Source: Diphasiastrum complanatum | Lineage: Eukaryota; Streptophyta; Lycopodiopsida; Lycopodiales; Lycopodiaceae | Length of the DNA stretch: 64,000 bases | Assembly: GCA_029204225.1 (NCBI GenBank) | Contig: CM055100.1 | Span: forward strand, 49,893,083-49,957,082 | Direction: 5' to 3' | In this document: piece after piece, positions 62,801 to 64,000 of the stretch | How the letters are laid out: each line of letters opens with the position of its first letter | Position numbering within the stretch: position 1 is the stretch's first letter | Program-made: the position numbers and the translations under genes | Notes under the pieces: model-generated | The model's database searches: none | The model's input: only the letters and a program-made list of their open reading frames with translations | Told to the model about the DNA's origin: nothing

Positions 62801-63350
62801 TGGGTAACTTTCATGGCATACATTGACAATCAAGACTTCATTTTTTTGTGTCGGAATGTGGGATTTCACAAAAGAAGCAAACATATGAGCCTCCAATGAT
62901 GTATTGTCAAAGATTTAGTGCAATTTGGATTTATGATGTTGTCTTACTATTGTAGAATCTTCCTCTATGCTTGGGAGAGTTCTTTCTAGTGACCTTCACA
63001 CACATTTTATTGGCCATTAACTAAGGGCTTGGCCTAATTGTTGGAAATTAAGCCCACAGTTGCCTCCTTGCTGAATGACTAATTTCTATTTCAAGATTCT
63101 TCCTGCACGTTTATTGATCGTTGATCTAGAGTCAGGTGAAACCAACTTTGGTTCTACGTCTGCTCATCTGATACCTACAGGAATCATAACTTAGACAACC
63201 AAATTATTTCAAGAACGTCTACAATGGGCTTCCGACTGATCTCCAACAAAGGGTAACCAATCCTATCATATTTTAAGTTTAGATGTTAAGTTCAATAATT
63301 TGAAGATCACTGAAGACTTGGCCATCTTCAAGAACTTCCACGAATTAGCA
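62801..63350. other. Non-coding, nothing recognised
   Basis: TGTTGGAAATTAAGCCCACAG near 63040 looks like an LTR start, but no partner or end was found. Confidence 0.4.
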
Positions 63351-63360
63351 TTAAAAACAA

Positions 63361-63610
63361 CTTTGCAGAAATACACTAAGTGTCGGAACAATCTGCAGAA
63401 ATACATGAAGTGTCACAACAGTCTGCAAAGATGAACTATGTTTTTCCACAGTGTCGGCTTTTCCCAAAATGCGACCGTGTCGATTTTTCTCGAAATGCGA
63501 CACTTCAGCATAGTTCAACAATTCAACTATTTTCAACAGTGTCGGCTTTTTGCATTTCTCCGAAATGTGACAGTGTCGACTTTTTTTGACAGTGTCGACT
63601 TCTTGCTTTA
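63361..63610. repeat. Short tandem repeats (GTGTCG words)
   Basis: First, a ~32-bp unit CTGCAGAAATACA(C/T)(T/G)AAGTGTC is repeated twice (63363-63424). Then several CAGTGTCGGCTTTT / CAGTGTCGACTTTT words lie between 63447 and 63600, some with intervening AAATGCGAC. The TTTTTCGC-like words at 63650-63680 recall the copia D LTR. The rest to 64000 shows nothing further. Confidence 0.6.
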
Positions 63611-64000
63611 TTTTGAAGAAGTTAAACTATTTTAAGGACACCTTCGTCTTTTTAAGGGCAAAGGTGCTTTTTCGCAAAATCTCAAAGAGAGAGAAAAATT
63701 CCAACAGTCGTCTATTTTCAACGAGGAACGTTGCCAGCCACTTCCCAAAAATGTGAAGTTAGAGAAAGCCACTTCACGTAAAATGCGAAGTGAGAGAATT
63801 CGCGATGTCCTCGTCCGCGTCAGCATTCCTTGATTCGTTGACCATATATACCATGTATAGTTGTCACACAAGCCAAATACTTCCAAGTACAATGGCTTAT
63901 CTAATTAGGTGACAAATATTTACTGTAATCAATACATAGATAAATTCTATAAATGGATCATCCAGACATGCTCTATGTGATGCTCCGTCCATGAGACGAA

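Overview
The window is nuclear DNA from a seed plant, most likely an angiosperm with a large, retrotransposon-rich genome. Signs of this are plant-type Ty1/copia and Ty3/gypsy elements, Helitron and hAT remnants, a plant-specific SPIRAL1-like gene, GT-AG introns and AT-rich sequence with long GA/CT microsatellites. The species cannot be named from the sequence. I see no bacterial, organellar or viral replicon, CRISPR array, rRNA or convincing tRNA.

Two host genes can be rebuilt exon by exon, both on the minus strand. COMMD2 (COMM-domain protein, 216 aa) has exons at 14147-14078, 13414-13077 and 4435-4193. Its second intron is 8.6 kb and is loaded with mobile DNA. A SPIRAL1-like microtubule protein (125 aa) has exons at 20040-19738 and 18906-18832. 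An exon-like ORF at 34080-34588 may belong to a third gene that I do not recognise.

Left part (1-21 kb): a broken Helitron Rep fragment, a long inverted repeat, and at least four short hAT-like inverted-repeat elements. These carry arrays of self-complementary 10-12-mers; two have clean 8-bp target duplications. The COMMD2 intron holds one of them, an endonuclease fragment of LINE type, a BED zinc-finger exon fragment and a 2.1-kb near-palindrome. A tandem array with a period of about 195 bp lies between the two genes.

Middle (21-43 kb): 3.6 kb of unrecognised AT-rich DNA is followed by the gag end of a minus-strand gypsy element with a tRNA-Asp-type primer site. Its LTR is split by a complete, very young copia element (27118-33548). 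That element has 655-bp LTRs differing at 2 sites, a GATAG target duplication and an intact 1317-codon gag-pol. Beyond it lie the exon-like ORF, a histone H3-like pseudogene, a copia RNase H fragment and unidentified AT-rich sequence with small ORFs.

Right part (43-64 kb): a graveyard of nested retroelements. A chromodomain-bearing gypsy element (42835-51633) is broken by two opposite-facing copies of one copia family. Two truncated copies of a second copia family follow; the second is interrupted by a third copia element with 1.5-kb LTRs. A fourth copia pol remnant is interrupted by a candidate solo LTR. All elements here have stops, frameshifts or deletions. Only the 27-33 kb copia element looks capable of coding for its own mobility. 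I did not find a clearly new multi-gene system. The most unusual signals are the palindrome-bearing hAT-like elements and the 2.1-kb foldback inside COMMD2.
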